Origin: Bacteroidota bacterium
GTDB taxonomy: Bacteria > Bacteroidota > Bacteroidia > AKYH767-A > OLB10
DNA length: 64,000 nt
Direction of reading: 5' to 3'
Assembly: GCA_016721435.1 (NCBI GenBank)
Contig: JADKIC010000048.1
Location: forward strand, 1-64,000
A program made the translations under genes and the position numbers. Below the pieces are notes generated by a model. It was not told where the DNA came from and did no database searches. It was given only the letters and a program-made list of their open reading frames with translations. Of the stretch, positions 1-10,167 are shown piece by piece (within the stretch, counting starts at the first letter, position 1; each line of letters opens with the position of its first letter).

Positions 1-136
1 ATCAGGAACCAAACTACAGGGACATTGCATCCGTGGTTAGCGATGTTGAACCACTTTGGGGTTCTGGAGAATCAGGAACCAACCTACAGGGACATTGCAT
101 CCGTGGTTAGCGATGTTGAACCACTTTGGGGTTCTG
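1..136. repeat. Two tandem 70-bp decayed hairpin-repeat units
   Basis: The segment holds nearly two copies of a 70-base unit (the motif atcaggaacc recurs at 1 and 71). Each unit contains the motif ttagcgatgttgaaccac. The same core, better preserved and able to form hairpins, is present at 466-514, so this looks like a decayed tandem of the same intergenic repeat family. No convincing gene lies in 1-729; the open frames there run across the repeats and resemble nothing I know. Confidence 0.7.
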
Positions 137-430
137 TCCTAATGAAACTGTGGACATATCGAAACGCTGCTCCACGCCTATTGTCAATTTGGAAGAGAGT
201 AGCAAGAAGCGAGCAGCAAGTAGCCTCTCCTCCGTAACGAACAATTCACTTGACCAAAAATTAATATGGCGTATTAAAAAAATACATTTCTCTATGAGAT
301 ATTTCGATTCCGCACCAGCCCCAAATTTTCGATCCATAAATCATTTTAGTAACCATTGCATTTAGCATAGGTGGATTAGTATCCGTAATTCAGAAATAAA
401 TTATCGTTCGTTTCATAGTCCTCAATATTC

Positions 431-514
431 AACCCCGTTGGGGTTGGGGGGTGGGTTGGTGTGCTAACCCCGGATTGCATCCGGGGTTAGCGATGTTGAA
501 CCCCTTCAGGGTTC
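431..514. repeat. Intergenic repeat with three short hairpins
   Basis: Three inverted repeats follow one another: 431-445 (aacccc/ggggtt), 466-488 (10-bp arms aaccccggat/atccggggtt around a 3-base loop) and 498-514 (gaaccc/gggttc). The family motif ttagcgatgttgaaccc links it to the tandem units at 1-136. Such mobile-looking hairpin repeats are common between genes in Bacteroidota; their function is not known to me. Confidence 0.65.
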
Positions 515-680
515 CGGAGAAATAACCAATCAATGAACGATCCACACGATGGGTGCGCTGAATGATCCGCTCGGTGGGTATAGCGAACGTTCCCCAAAAT
601 ACGTCAATTGACTAAAGTTCCCCCAAGGCTCGTCGCAGACGAGACGATCCTCCAATCTCGTCAGATGTCGAGAATTTCCC

Positions 681-731
681 CCAAGCGAAGCGTTCCTCCA
701 AGCGAAGCGTTCCTCCAAGCGAAGCGTTCCT
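681..731. repeat. Three tandem 17-bp repeats
   Basis: The 17-mer ccaagcgaagcgttcct occurs three times head to tail (681-697, 698-714, 715-731). The last copy touches the stop codon of the outer-membrane protein gene read on the minus strand, so the array sits immediately 3' of that gene. Confidence 0.85.
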
Positions 732-3700
732 AAAAATACGCACGCACCTGGGCGCCGCCCGTATGAATTGTTTTTAATCCCGCCGGCTTTCGTCCTTCGT
801 AATTAATACTGAGCTGGAGACTGCTTCCCAGGTTGCGCTGAATATTTACGCCCCAGGTGAGATTAGTTCCTTCTTTCAATCCTTCCAGCATCTCAAAAGC
901 AATAGAGGTATTTGATTCGGCATTGTAAGAAATTTTTACAAGATTAAAGCGGGTAGTCAGCAAACCTTTCTTCACGGAATTGTATCTCCACTCCAATCCT
1001 GCATCGCTGATAGTAGCCTTCTCTCCAAAACCTTCAGCATACTCATTTAGTTTTCCTTGTAACGATAGGAGACCGTAATCCGATAGACACTCCCCGGCTG
1101 GTAATTGATTTTGCTGTCTGTCTCGCGTCCGGTGATGAAAAATTTCGGGTGGTAAATGCTTCAGCTTCGCTCCTTCGCTCACTCAATTCCACTTTTTCCT
1201 GCAGCGCCAACCATTGGGTGATGTTCCATCGGATCGTTGTAGATAAACCATTCGAAGTGCGGGTATCCAGACCGTTAGCCAGCAATTGCCGGATGCGTTG
1301 TTCCTGCCAGCTGATATCGGCCGCGAACTTCGAGCCGGTACGGTCGTAGAATAAAGTATGTCGCCCGGTAGATTGGGTGCTTAACAAAACCGTATCGGGA
1401 ATGATGCCGGGAAATGGATTCCAGTTATTAATATCATTGGCATTCCCTGTAATTTTATTGTCGAAACGAAAGGAGGACAAGACGCTGAATTTGGCGAAGA
1501 AGGGTTTTGTAGCTCCGGTGAACTTTGCCGCAGGATTAAAATTAATAACAGCATTGAATTGGTTGAAAAACACTTTTACATATTCGTCGGTGCTGCTGAA
1601 GATACGGATGTAGTTGGCTTGATCCTGGAATACGGCGATTTCGAATTCATTCAATTGCGGTATTCCATCACCGTTATAATCATTCCAGCTGTAATTTCCT
1701 GTCCCGGGCGCGACTTCAATATAGGAATACAGTCGCCGTGGTTCTCTTCCTGTTCCGCCCTCGTAAAAGGTGTTGAGGCTGAGCAAGCCCTTTCCTGCAT
1801 TCAATGTATAATCCAGTCTGCCGGTAGCGCTTTCTTCCGGTTTGACAAGTGTGAGTAGTGTATCATTGATCTGCAGATTCCGGTAATTTAAGATCAGCGA
1901 TACTTTCTGGCGCAGTCCTTTGTTCCATCCGATATGAAAATTCGCCATATCTGCTGTGGTCGCATGGATAAAATCTGTTCCGCGAATTCCATCATCTTCT
2001 CTGCGACTAAATGAACCTTTCATGGTGATCTTCACTGTATCCGGTCGCGTGAAAAAAACTTCTGCAATTCTGAAATGAAAAGCGCTAATGGCCAGACTAT
2101 CGTTACCCGGTCTCGTTTGTTCATTCCGCTCCTGCTCAAATCTTACACCCGGAATCCAGGTACCAAACCTTCGTGTGAGTTCATCTCTATGGCGTAGAAA
2201 AGAACTATTACCGGTAGTTCCATCGGTGTTGAGGAAACTGGCATCCCATCTCGCCGTCCACTTTCCTCCCTGCAGGTTTCCGTTGAGCCCATGCATCAGT
2301 CCACGATAGGTGGTTCCTCTGTACAATGACTTAAAGCTATACCGCATATCTCCCGTTTTCGAATGCCTGATTCCCACCTGCACATTCGAGAGCAATTCTT
2401 TATCGAAGGAATTTAACAATCCCGTGTTCCAGTCGCGGACAAATTCCACTGCTCTGTACACCTCCACCGGGCGAAAATATTCATCGTTCACTTCTGTCTG
2501 TAACTGCCCGACAAAACTCCAACCCTCCGGTTTCTCTCTGTTTAGTGGCTGTTGATGTTCGAAGTTCACTCTTGCCGCGAGACCGTCATCATTTGCTTTA
2601 TCCTTCGTTGCAAAACGGTTGATATCGTCCTTACTCACTGCCAACTCCGCGCCTACTTTTGTAAGAGGACCCAATGCATACTTTACAAATCCCGTTGCCA
2701 TTTGCCGTTGCTTGGGAGATACCAGTAAAATCTTCGGCTCATAGGCTCCCTGTGCTATACCATTTATTGGCGCCACCCATTGGTACACTCTCCCATTCGC
2801 CAACCCATCTACCGCAACATAATTTCCAAGGCCTTGTCCAACATTGCTGAAGGAGACACGGTAGTAAGCGCTATCAGGACTGGTTGAATAAAGATAGATA
2901 TCAGGATAGCCAACAGCACTCACGGTGGTGTCTATCCGCGCATATAAAATTTCATTGATGTTAAAAGCGACACTATCTCCACTCGCCTTGAAAGCTTCTC
3001 CCAGATTATCGCCTGCTGCTGCCAGAATTGCTTTGTCGGCCGGGGTGAGATCCTGCTGCAAGGGTTGATTCTTACTGTCCTGCTCTGAGTAGAGATTGAC
3101 ACCGGCCTGCATCCGGCTATCCTTCCATGCGGCGAAACCGGTCAGCAAAGTACGGGCGTAATTACGGTCGGCATATTGAAATTCAATCGTAATCCGCATA
3201 TCCTTGTTGATCAGCCGACGCGTGGTGAAAGTTACTTCGGCGGTATTGTAATCGATGATATAATCTCTGTCCTGGCCCCGTTCGAGGAGGAGTCCATCGA
3301 TAAACACTCTTTCCGAATTCGACATCACTATGATGAACAATTCATTTTCTGCACCGCGCAACCGATAGGGCCCCTGGTTGGACTCAATTCCATTGATGAT
3401 GTTTCGGGCGAACTTCCCCCGGGAAACGGCGGCACCCAAACCTGCGGCGAGCGTGAGCGGAGATTTATTCTTGCGTTCCATCACCTCCGTGTAGCTATAC
3501 AATCCTCCCTGCGCCTTCTTAAAATACCGCATAAAATACCCCTCCGGGTTCCGCACATCATAATCTCCGGCCACCAGTTTATGTTTATCGTTATTCAACT
3601 GAATATAGACCTTATCAAATTCCTGCAATTGCTGTGTATTTCCCTCTGCCTGCACCGGAATATTCTCATCGGTAATGGCGGCGAGTACTTCAATATTTCC

Positions 3701-4222
3701 ACTGATACGACCGGCCAATTGCAAGTTCAGACTCGAATTCACTACTGCATCCTGATTACTACCGATGGTAAGTCCGCGCGAAATAGACCCCGACCTCGTT
3801 AATCCTTCCAGTCCGAACAGGGAGGCATTCTTCTCCGCCGGACGCTCGGTATAAGGGCAGCACCGGGGAGAAGAAGCCTTCTCCAACAACCGACGGTCCC
3901 TTAAAAATAAGGGCGCTTCAAATGAAATCGGGTACACTCTGAAGAAGACCTGCAAAGAGATGGAATCAAGCTCTTTCAAAAGCGAGGGCTCAAACCAGAT
4001 CAGTGATTTGGAAAAGTCAAGGGTGAAATATCGTGCAGGTAACAGCGAATCTCCGGTCCGTACTTCCACCGATCCGGGGATTACGCTGAGAGAATCCAGC
4101 CGGATAGTATCACGGGTCGGGACGATATAACGCAAACGGGCATTGCTCAAATCCTGGCTGTACAGGCTGAACGACAGGCAACAACAGATTGCTGCAATGA
4201 CCTTAAATACTTTCTTATCCAA
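730..4222 (-). pseudogene. Large outer-membrane beta-barrel-type protein, frameshifted near its 3' end
   Basis: A roughly 1,160-residue secreted protein starting MDKKVFKVIAAICC, with a signal peptide ending near SLYSQ. The main frame runs from 4222 to about 1150. The 3' end then continues through two other frames: GRETDSKINYQPGSVYR can be read around 1083-1130, and the last part ends in VRAYF at 730, an aromatic C-terminus typical of outer-membrane barrels. Both breaks are explained by one missing base in a homopolymer (T run near 1140, A run near 1050). The middle contains FIDGLLLERGQDRDYIIDYNTAEVTFT, reminiscent of repeated motifs in the large Bacteroidota outer-membrane protein SprA, but the protein is far shorter than SprA. 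Function is unknown; an uncharacterised outer-membrane protein is the safest call. Confidence 0.6.
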
Positions 4223-4335
4223 TAGCGCTTAAAAATACAGAGGATTTTACATCCCTTTAACGCTATAAAACTTTTTTACGTCTTTTCTTTGTGAATAATT
4301 CCCGCAGCTATAATACATTCGCTGAATCATAAACA

Positions 4336-5109
4336 ATGGCAAACAGAAAAATAATCACCTACAATGTAAACGGCATTCGAGCTGCGCTCAGCAAGGGCTG
4401 GATGGAATGGCTGCGCACCGTTAATCCCGATATCGTCTTGTTGCAGGAAATCAAAGCAGAACCCGGGCAACTTGATCTTCCTGTTTTTGACAATGACGGC
4501 TACTATAATTACTGGCATCCTGCGGAGAAAAAAGGATACAGCGGTGTAGCCATCTTCAGCAAGCAAGAGCCGGATCATGTAGAAATTGGTTCAGGGAATC
4601 CCGACATTGATAAAGAAGGAAGAATCATTCGAGCGGATTTCGGGAAAACATCCGTGATGAGTGTCTATGTGCCTTCGGGGTCCAGCGGCGAACACCGGCA
4701 GGAGTATAAAATGGAATGGCTGAAATGGTTTGAAAATTATATCGCTACCTTAAAGAAAAAGAAAAGCAAACTCATTATCGGCGGGGACATCAACATTTGC
4801 CATAAAGCCATTGACATTCATAATCCGGTCAGCAATGCAAAGTCTTCCGGTTTCCTGCCTGAAGAGCGGGAGTGGATGGAGCAATTTTTTAAGAGTGGAT
4901 TCATCGATACTTTCCGATACTATAATCAGGAGCCTCATCAATATACGTGGTGGAGTTTCCGGTTCAATGCACGCGCAAAAAATTTAGGCTGGCGCATCGA
5001 CTACCTGATGGCCACAAAAAATCTTGAAAAAAATCTGCAGCGATGTGTCATCTTGCCAGAGGCCAAACATTCAGATCATTGTCCGGTGTTGCTGGAAGTG
5101 GAGATGTAG
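4336..5109 (+). CDS. xth: Exodeoxyribonuclease III (ExoIII/Xth, AP endonuclease)
   Basis: A 257-residue cytoplasmic enzyme of the endonuclease/exonuclease/phosphatase superfamily, expected to incise DNA at abasic sites in base-excision repair and to degrade duplex DNA 3' to 5'. Family motifs are present in order: TYNVNGIRAA at the N-terminus, LLQEIKAEP (metal-binding Glu, about residue 38), VYVPSG, GGDINICHKAIDIHNP (catalytic Asp/Asn), WRIDYLMAT and the C-terminal KHSDHCPV with the catalytic His. Length is normal and the frame is intact. It is transcribed towards the lipoprotein gene at 5212, with a perfect palindrome between the two stop codons. Confidence 0.96.
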   Translation: MANRKIITYNVNGIRAALSKGWMEWLRTVNPDIVLLQEIKAEPGQLDLPVFDNDGYYNYWHPAEKKGYSGVAIFSKQEPDHVEIGSGNPDIDKEGRIIRADFGKTSVMSVYVPSGSSGEHRQEYKMEWLKWFENYIATLKKKKSKLIIGGDINICHKAIDIHNPVSNAKSSGFLPEEREWMEQFFKSGFIDTFRYYNQEPHQYTWWSFRFNARAKNLGWRIDYLMATKNLEKNLQRCVILPEAKHSDHCPVLLEVEM

Positions 5110-5158
5110 GGAGATAGGTGTTTTCGGAGATGATGATGTTAGCACGAGTCGTTGAAGG

Positions 5159-5200
5159 GTCTGAAGTAAGGACAGGTCGCGACCTGTCCTTACTTCAGAC
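5159..5200. terminator. 42-bp perfect palindrome between convergent genes
   Basis: A perfect 42-base palindrome centred on gtcgcgac separates the converging xth and lipoprotein genes. It could act as a two-way transcription terminator, although a T tract is not prominent. It may equally be a REP-like repeat, because a second partial copy (agtccttac) follows at 5202. The palindrome is seen directly; the role is inferred. Confidence 0.6.
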
Positions 5201-5211
5201 CAGTCCTTACA

Positions 5212-5694
5212 TCAATCCGCCCTGATATACACTTCATCATCCTTACTGTAAAAGAAACTGAGGTTCTGGTTCTTTTCAAAAAAGGATTTCAGCTCTGAGG
5301 AGGATTCAAATTTTTCCTTGATATTATCTGTCACCGGAGACAAGGTCAGTTTAGCACCGCTTCCGGAGAGTTCCATTTTATAAAAATAATAGGTGCGGGT
5401 GGTATTTTGTTCTTCCCAAACATTTAAAAATTTCGTGGTTCCGATGGCAGAGAGGAATCCGATGTAAACAGTTACCTCGCCTTCACCACGAGGCTTCTTT
5501 TCTATCTTATAGGTGGTATCATCGATTTTAGAAACGATATAATCATAATCGCTGGAGCTCTTCGATTCCCATTTGCCGAGTAGCTTCTCATCAATTTTAG
5601 TTTTACCATCATCGATGGCTACTTCTGATCCATAAGGACAACCCATAAATAGTAAGCTAAACACGAACATCAGGTAGGGGAAGAACTTTTTCAT
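5212..5694 (-). CDS. Predicted lipoprotein of unknown function
   Basis: 160 residues starting MKKFFPYLMFVF, with a lipoprotein signal peptide whose lipobox is LLFMGC (Cys about residue 19). The mature part has a KIDEKLLGKWES segment like many small secreted 'lipocalin-like' proteins that open with a GxW motif, followed by alternating polar and hydrophobic stretches that suggest beta strands. No enzyme motif is visible. It is probably anchored to a cell-envelope membrane. The gene is monocistronic and converges with xth. Confidence 0.75.
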   Translation of the reverse strand: MKKFFPYLMFVFSLLFMGCPYGSEVAIDDGKTKIDEKLLGKWESKSSSDYDYIVSKIDDTTYKIEKKPRGEGEVTVYIGFLSAIGTTKFLNVWEEQNTTRTYYFYKMELSGSGAKLTLSPVTDNIKEKFESSSELKSFFEKNQNLSFFYSKDDEVYIRAD

Positions 5695-5773
5695 GATTTT
5701 TAGTTTGAAACAAAGATAATTTTTATTTTAAATTAAATTTCAGTTGTGGTTGAGATTTTTGCTTCGATAATGA

Positions 5774-6206
5774 GGCTGCCGGCTGCCGGCTTCCAGCTAT
5801 GAGCTTCCGGCTACCAGCTATAAGCAAAGGGCTAGCGGCTACGACCTAGTGGTTAATGTCTGTGAGTTATGTCTGAGGACATGGGCTGAGAGCTTTAGAC
5901 TATGGGTCGCACTTCTGAATACCTTGAAATTTAAATGCTATAGAGACTTGATTTCGGATAGGACATTGTTTAAACGCAGCGGGCGCAACGATTTCGCAAC
6001 GAGCGCTACGAAAGTATGGCGGGCATGGCGATGTCGCAGTGGGTGCAAAACCTATGACCTATGAACTTGGTATTATGAGTTTTGGAATATGAGCAATGAG
6101 TTAAAATCATCCGGCTGAAAATTATAATTTCCCTTTTCGAAGTAAAAATTATTTTCATATTTAAATTCAGCCGGTAGCTGGTAGCCGGAAGCCGGAAGCC
6201 GATAGC
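5774..6206. repeat. Inverted pair of agc/ccggctacc-type degenerate repeats in a gene-free region
   Basis: The stretch 5695-6311 has no convincing gene. It contains low-complexity runs of the type cttccggctaccagcta. A 17-base block at 5803-5819 (gcttccggctaccagct) recurs as its exact reverse complement at 6176-6192, so the region is bracketed by an inverted pair about 370 bp apart. The same vocabulary (gtagccggtagc, agcaagcagcc) returns at 18850-18926 and weakly at 195-225. The inner part is a degenerate gctatgagct-like sequence. Confidence 0.6.
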
Positions 6207-6311
6207 AATATTCCCACCATCTCTCTCCTTTCTAAAATCTATAATTGAAAAAAATTATTATTTACATTCCAATCTATTAGATTTGCTGAAAATAATACCG
6301 GGGCTAACTAC

Positions 6312-7782
6312 GTGAGCCAAATGCGCGCCCTGGCCGGGCAAACAGCTATTTATGGATTAAGCAGCATCGTAGGGAGGCTTCTCAACTACCTGCTCGTCCC
6401 GTTGTATACCCGCATTTTGCTCCCGCGGAATACGGTGTGGTGTCGGAGTTTTATGCTTACATCACTTTTCTGATGGTCGTCTATGCTTTGGGAATGGAAA
6501 CTGCATTTTTCCATTTCTCCAATAAAAAAGAGCGTCATGAAAATGTATACGGCAATGGGCTCACCACCCTACTTTGTACAACCGGCTTCTTCACAATCAT
6601 TCTATTGCTGTTTTCGACTCCGATTGCAAGCGCCCTCGGTTACCCGGATCATGCCGATTATGTACGTTGGTTTGCCTGGATACTTGCCTTCGACACCATG
6701 TCGACATTACCCTTCGCCAGGCTACGACAACAAAATAAAGCCATGCGCTTTGCACTCCTTAAGCTGCTTGGAATTTTTATAAATATCGGATTAAATCTCT
6801 TCTTTTTATTGGTCTTGCCTTCTCTTCAGGACAACCATGCACCTGCTGTTTCAGGTATTGGATATGTCTTTATCGCAAACCTGGTGGCCAGTGGAGTCAC
6901 CCTGCTTTTTCTCCTCCCCGAATTGCGATTGATGAAAGGCGGTTCCTTTAGTTTTCCCCTCGTAAAGGAAATGCTCATTTACGGTTTTCCGCTCCTGATT
7001 GCAGGCTTTGCGGGGATGATCAATGAAACATTAGATAGAGCGATTCTTAAATATCTGATCACTGATAAATCCATCGCGATGCAGCAGTTAGGAATATACA
7101 GTGCCTGTTACAAACTCAGCATACTCATGACACTTTTCGTACAGACGTTCCGTTATGCGGCTGATCCTTTTTACTTTTCTCAACATCATAAAGAAAACAG
7201 TAAGCCGCTTTTCGCCCGGGTGATGAATTATTTTGTCCTGGCGGGATGTTTTATATTTCTTGGTGTCATGTTCTACATGGACATCATTAAACACTTCATC
7301 GGCGAGCAATATCATGGCGGATTAAATGTGGTTCCTATTCTGCTTGCCGCAAATCTTTTCCTTGGCATTTACCTCTCAACATGAGCATCTGGTATAAACT
7401 AAGCGGCAAGACCGGTTATGGTGCCTGGTTGTCGATACTCGGGGCATTGATAACGATTGTTTTTAACTTATGGCTCATTCCTGAGATGGGCTTTACGGGT
7501 GCAGCGTGGGCTACCTTTATTTGCTATACTTCGATGATGCTTTTATCCTACTTAAAAGGACAGCAGGTTTTTCCGGTTCCCTATGAAATCGGTAAATTAG
7601 TATTCATGATGGGGAGTGCGGCGCTCTTTTGGCAAATCTTTGAGCAAGGTAAAATTTATTTCCCGTTGAATATTTACGCATGGTGGGGAATAAGTGCTGT
7701 CATTTTATTTACTTATTTCGGAAGCATGTGGAGATATCTTGGAGGGAAGGAGCAGCTACCGCTCTTCAAGAGAAAAAAATAA
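6312..7782 (+). pseudogene. Polysaccharide/oligosaccharide flippase (Polysacc_synt family), two frameshifts
   Basis: An about 490-residue multi-spanning inner-membrane protein of the MOP superfamily, expected to flip lipid-linked glycans or O-antigen-like units. The N-terminus begins with GTG at 6312 or ATG at 6321 (MRALAGQTAIYGLSSIVGR), a typical start for this family. The frame breaks near 6420, where ILLP should continue into AEYGVVSEFYAYITF, and again near 7380, where GIYLS(N)MSIWYKL is split. Both are single-base losses. Repeated 20-residue hydrophobic segments and the central EMLIYGFPLLIAGFAGMINETLDR motif support the family call. No glycosyltransferase genes adjoin it; a WecA-like gene lies about 5 kb downstream on the other strand. 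Confidence 0.8.
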
Positions 7783-7939
7783 TTTCACTTTCGTTCTGTA
7801 ACATCCTTCAATCGGGATAAAAGAATAATTCGATTCTGTTCCTGGCTTTAACACAACGGAATGATTTCGATTGTTAGCGAAATGGGTGATGAATGAGAAT
7901 TTTTAAACGATCATTAAATAGAAATAAGTCACATCCTGA

Positions 7940-7947
7940 TATCTTTG
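7940..7947 (+). promoter_or_regulatory. Bacteroidota -7 box (TATCTTTG) directly before the thioredoxin start
   Basis: TATCTTTG matches the Bacteroidota -7 consensus TAnnTTTG. It ends only 4 bases before the ATG at 7952, so the transcript would be leaderless or nearly so. I see no clear -33 TTG at the usual distance. Confidence 0.55.
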
Positions 7948-7951
7948 TCGC

Positions 7952-8275
7952 ATGGAATACCCCGCTCCACAACTTGATATTTCTTCCTTTCTTGAATTAA
8001 TGAAATCGGAAAAACCGGTACTGGTAGACTTTTATGCTACCTGGTGTGAGCCCTGCAATTATCTGGATGAAATTCTTACGGCGCTGGAAATTCGTCTGGG
8101 TACAAAGGCGACCATCATGAAGCTGGATGTAGATGAACAAACGGAATTGTCACAGCATTTTCAGATCAGGAGTGTCCCCACCTTGATGATCTTCAAAAAC
8201 GGGGAACTGAAGTGGCGAATGGCCGGCTTCAAGTTAGTACATGAACTCGAAGAAGAGGTAAATAATTTTATTTAA
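7952..8275 (+). CDS. Thioredoxin-like protein
   Basis: A 107-residue soluble thioredoxin fold protein. The redox motif is WCEPC (about residues 31-35), preceded by VLVDFYAT as in canonical thioredoxins, with the cis-proline SVPTLMIF at about residue 75 and a C-terminal GFKLVHELEEEV helix. No signal peptide is present, so it should act in the cytoplasm as a protein disulfide reductant. The active site differs from the classical WCGPC by Glu in place of Gly, which is tolerated in the wider family. Frame intact. Confidence 0.9.
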   Translation: MEYPAPQLDISSFLELMKSEKPVLVDFYATWCEPCNYLDEILTALEIRLGTKATIMKLDVDEQTELSQHFQIRSVPTLMIFKNGELKWRMAGFKLVHELEEEVNNFI

Positions 8276-8299
8276 AAAGTAGAGTTCTTTAGAAAAATT

Positions 8300-8967
8300 T
8301 TATTTCCTAACAGCTCTTAGTACCTGTCCTGCAGAGAGAGGAAGGTCAATTAATTCTAAGGAGAACCCTGCTGATGTCAGTGCCTGCCGCACCAACAATT
8401 CGGTTGAAGCGGTCACCAAAATGCCACCGGGCGCCATGGTATCATGAATGCGATTAAATATTTCGTCCTCCCACATTTCAGGTTGCACTGCGGGAGCAAA
8501 AGCATCATAATACACCAGATGATAACGGTAGGGGCTATCCGAAAACTTACGAACATCGATGAATCGCTTTTCCAGCACGAAGGAGTTGGAGTTATCTCCC
8601 CTGCTACATTAAAAGGAAGTTCATGCATGCGTTGCAATACATTTTCATGCTCCGGAAATCCGCTTGCCTTCGCATACATGGGATAATTTATCAGATCAGG
8701 CGAAACCGGATGCAATTCGATAGTAGTGTACCAGATATCCATGTGATGTCTTCCGGCTTCCTGAAAAGTAAGTAAAGCATTCAGTCCGGTACCAAATCCA
8801 ACTTCCAGAATATTCAGTTTTAAGCCGAAACGGAGGAACGCTTCTTTGAGTCCGGCTTGAATAAAGATATTTAGAGACTCAGCAATCGCACCGTGACGTG
8901 AATGGTAATAATCATTCAACTCCGTCAAAACCGATGCAGAGCTATCAGAGGTAATTTGATTCTCCAT
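8300..8967 (-). pseudogene. mnmD: MnmD-type tRNA methyltransferase (MnmC-like N-domain), one frameshift
   Basis: An SAM-dependent methyltransferase of about 220 residues. The N-terminal part has the motif I glycine loop ILEVGFGTGLNALLT and WYTTIELHPV; the C-terminal part has YYDAFAPAVQPEMW, the signature of the MnmC methyltransferase domain, and ends SAGQVLRAVRK. The expected role is methylation of the aminomethyl group on U34 of tRNA. There is no FAD-dependent oxidase half, so this is the stand-alone MnmD form. One frameshift near 8575 separates the two parts. The start MENQITSDSS at 8967 is plausible. Confidence 0.82.
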
Positions 8968-9156
8968 CCTGATAAAAAGTATTATGGTTTATTCAAAAAT
9001 AGGATTTTATCTCAAGATTATATTCAATAAGTGTTTCGGCCGGCTCCTTCACCTGGGATTTCATTTATTTGAGAACTGATATAATAGAGGGATCTTCCGT
9101 CAACCTACAATTTGAGGCAGCTCTGTGAGGAATGTATTCCAATTTGATAAAATACA

Positions 9157-9810
9157 TTTCCAAATACGCGAGGTCTAACACCGAGAGGTGGCGCAGGGGA
9201 GAGGTCGGAAAGGCTTTTAAATTTGGCGCCGAGTATGATATTTAACTCTTCCATATGCACACGCGAGGAACGACGAGGTACAAAAGGACACGCGAGGTAT
9301 TGGTTAAAAAGGGACCGAAATTGGCCAAGATGAAGAAAATGGTCAACAGTAAAAATTAAGTCATTGATATTTAACACCTCCATATGCACCCGCGAGGTCT
9401 AACACCCGCGAGGTCTTAAACTTCGCGGACCGGTTTGAGGAACGGAAGGACTTACTTAAATTGGTTAAAAGGGACCGAAATTGGCCAAGATGAAGAAAAT
9501 GGTCTCCTAAAAAAATTAAGTCATTGATATTTAACTCTTCCATATGCACCGCGAGGTCTAACACACGCGAGGTCTAACACACGCGAGGTCTTAAACTTCG
9601 CGGACCGGTTTTGAAACGGAAGGACTTTGGAAATTGGGTAAAAAGGGACCGAAATTGGCCAAGATGAAGAAATCGGTCTCCAATAAAAATTAAGTCATTG
9701 ATATTTAATGTCTCCACATGCACACGCGAGGTCTAACACCCGCGAGGTCTTAAACTTCGCGGACCGGTTTTGAAACGGAAGGACTTTGGAAATTGGGTAA
9801 AAGGGAAAAG
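9157..9810. repeat. Tandem array of 160-174-bp non-coding units with cgcgaggt sub-repeats
   Basis: Blocks such as gaccgaaattggccaagatg (about 9313, 9473, 9647) and taagtcattgatattta (9357, 9517, 9691) recur at intervals of 160 and 174 bp. Inside each unit a 16-bp sub-repeat cgcgaggtctaacac appears one to several times, which explains the period change. It is followed by cgcgaggtcttaaacttcgcg, able to fold into an 8-bp stem with one G-U pair (about 9400, 9583, 9738). The period is not a multiple of three and stops are frequent, so it is not a coding repeat. A more decayed copy begins around 9157. No gene is visible in 8968-10091. Confidence 0.75.
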
Positions 9811-9838
9811 AAACTTGTTTATCCTTGAAGCGACTTTC

Positions 9839-10104
9839 CTCAAAATAAAAAAGGAGATACTTTTCCTTTACCCTTTTAAATGGTTGACCGACCCCTGTAG
9901 GACAAGCCAGCAGGGCAGGCAGGGCTCGTTCGCCATTTAATTTTCTTTAAAATAAGAGTTAAAGCTTCCCTTTAGGACCCCCATTAGAACGGGACCGACC
10001 CTTAAGGAGACAGGGCAGGCAAGCCAAGGGCAGGCCCTTGAACCTAATTTCTCAAATAAAAAAGGAGATACATTTAGTATCCCCTTTTAAATGGTTGACC
10101 GACC
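9839..10104. repeat. Duplicated 3' end and terminator of tRNA-Gln
   Basis: The 54-base segment 10051-10104, covering the last bases of tRNA-Gln and its downstream terminator hairpin, has an imperfect direct copy at 9839-9893: both contain ctcaaa...aaaaaaggagatac and both end in tttaaatggttgaccgacc. Between them are further decayed fragments (gggaccgaccctt near 9999, agggctcg near 9922). It looks like repeated capture of a tRNA 3' end, as at an integration site, but no integrase or element is present in the 160-bp interval. Confidence 0.6.
10058..10088 (-). terminator. Terminator downstream of tRNA-Gln
   Basis: The arms aaaaggagata and tatcccctttt pair with one G-U and enclose a short loop. 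Read on the minus strand the hairpin follows the tRNA directly and ends in a T run, as expected for intrinsic termination. Confidence 0.6.
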
Positions 10105-10167
10105 AGGGCTCGAACCTGGACTTTTCTGAATCAAAATCAGATGTGTTGCCAGTTACACCATCGGTCA
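10092..10167 (-). tRNA. tRNA-Gln (anticodon TTG)
   Basis: On the minus strand the gene begins TGACCGATGGTGTAACTGG and ends TCGGTCA + A + CCA, so the acceptor stem TGACCGA/TCGGTCA is perfect and CCA is encoded. The anticodon stem TCTGA/TCAGA carries loop TTTTGAT, giving anticodon TTG (Gln, codon CAA). The T arm reads CCAGG TTCGAGC CCTGG. Confidence 0.95.

Noticed and set aside
107..365. Open frames on both strands near the left edge
   Set aside because: They run through the decayed 70-bp repeats and an agcaagaagcg low-complexity run and resemble no protein.
3176..3802. 208-codon open frame on the plus strand
   Set aside because: It is antisense to the large outer-membrane protein and has no independent coding features.
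5849..6064. 71-codon open frame between the lipoprotein and flippase genes
   Set aside because: The sequence is made of degenerate gctatgag-type repeats and its product looks random.
9157..9810. Possible CRISPR array
   Set aside because: The repeats are of unequal length, the intervals are themselves repeated, and no cas genes are near.
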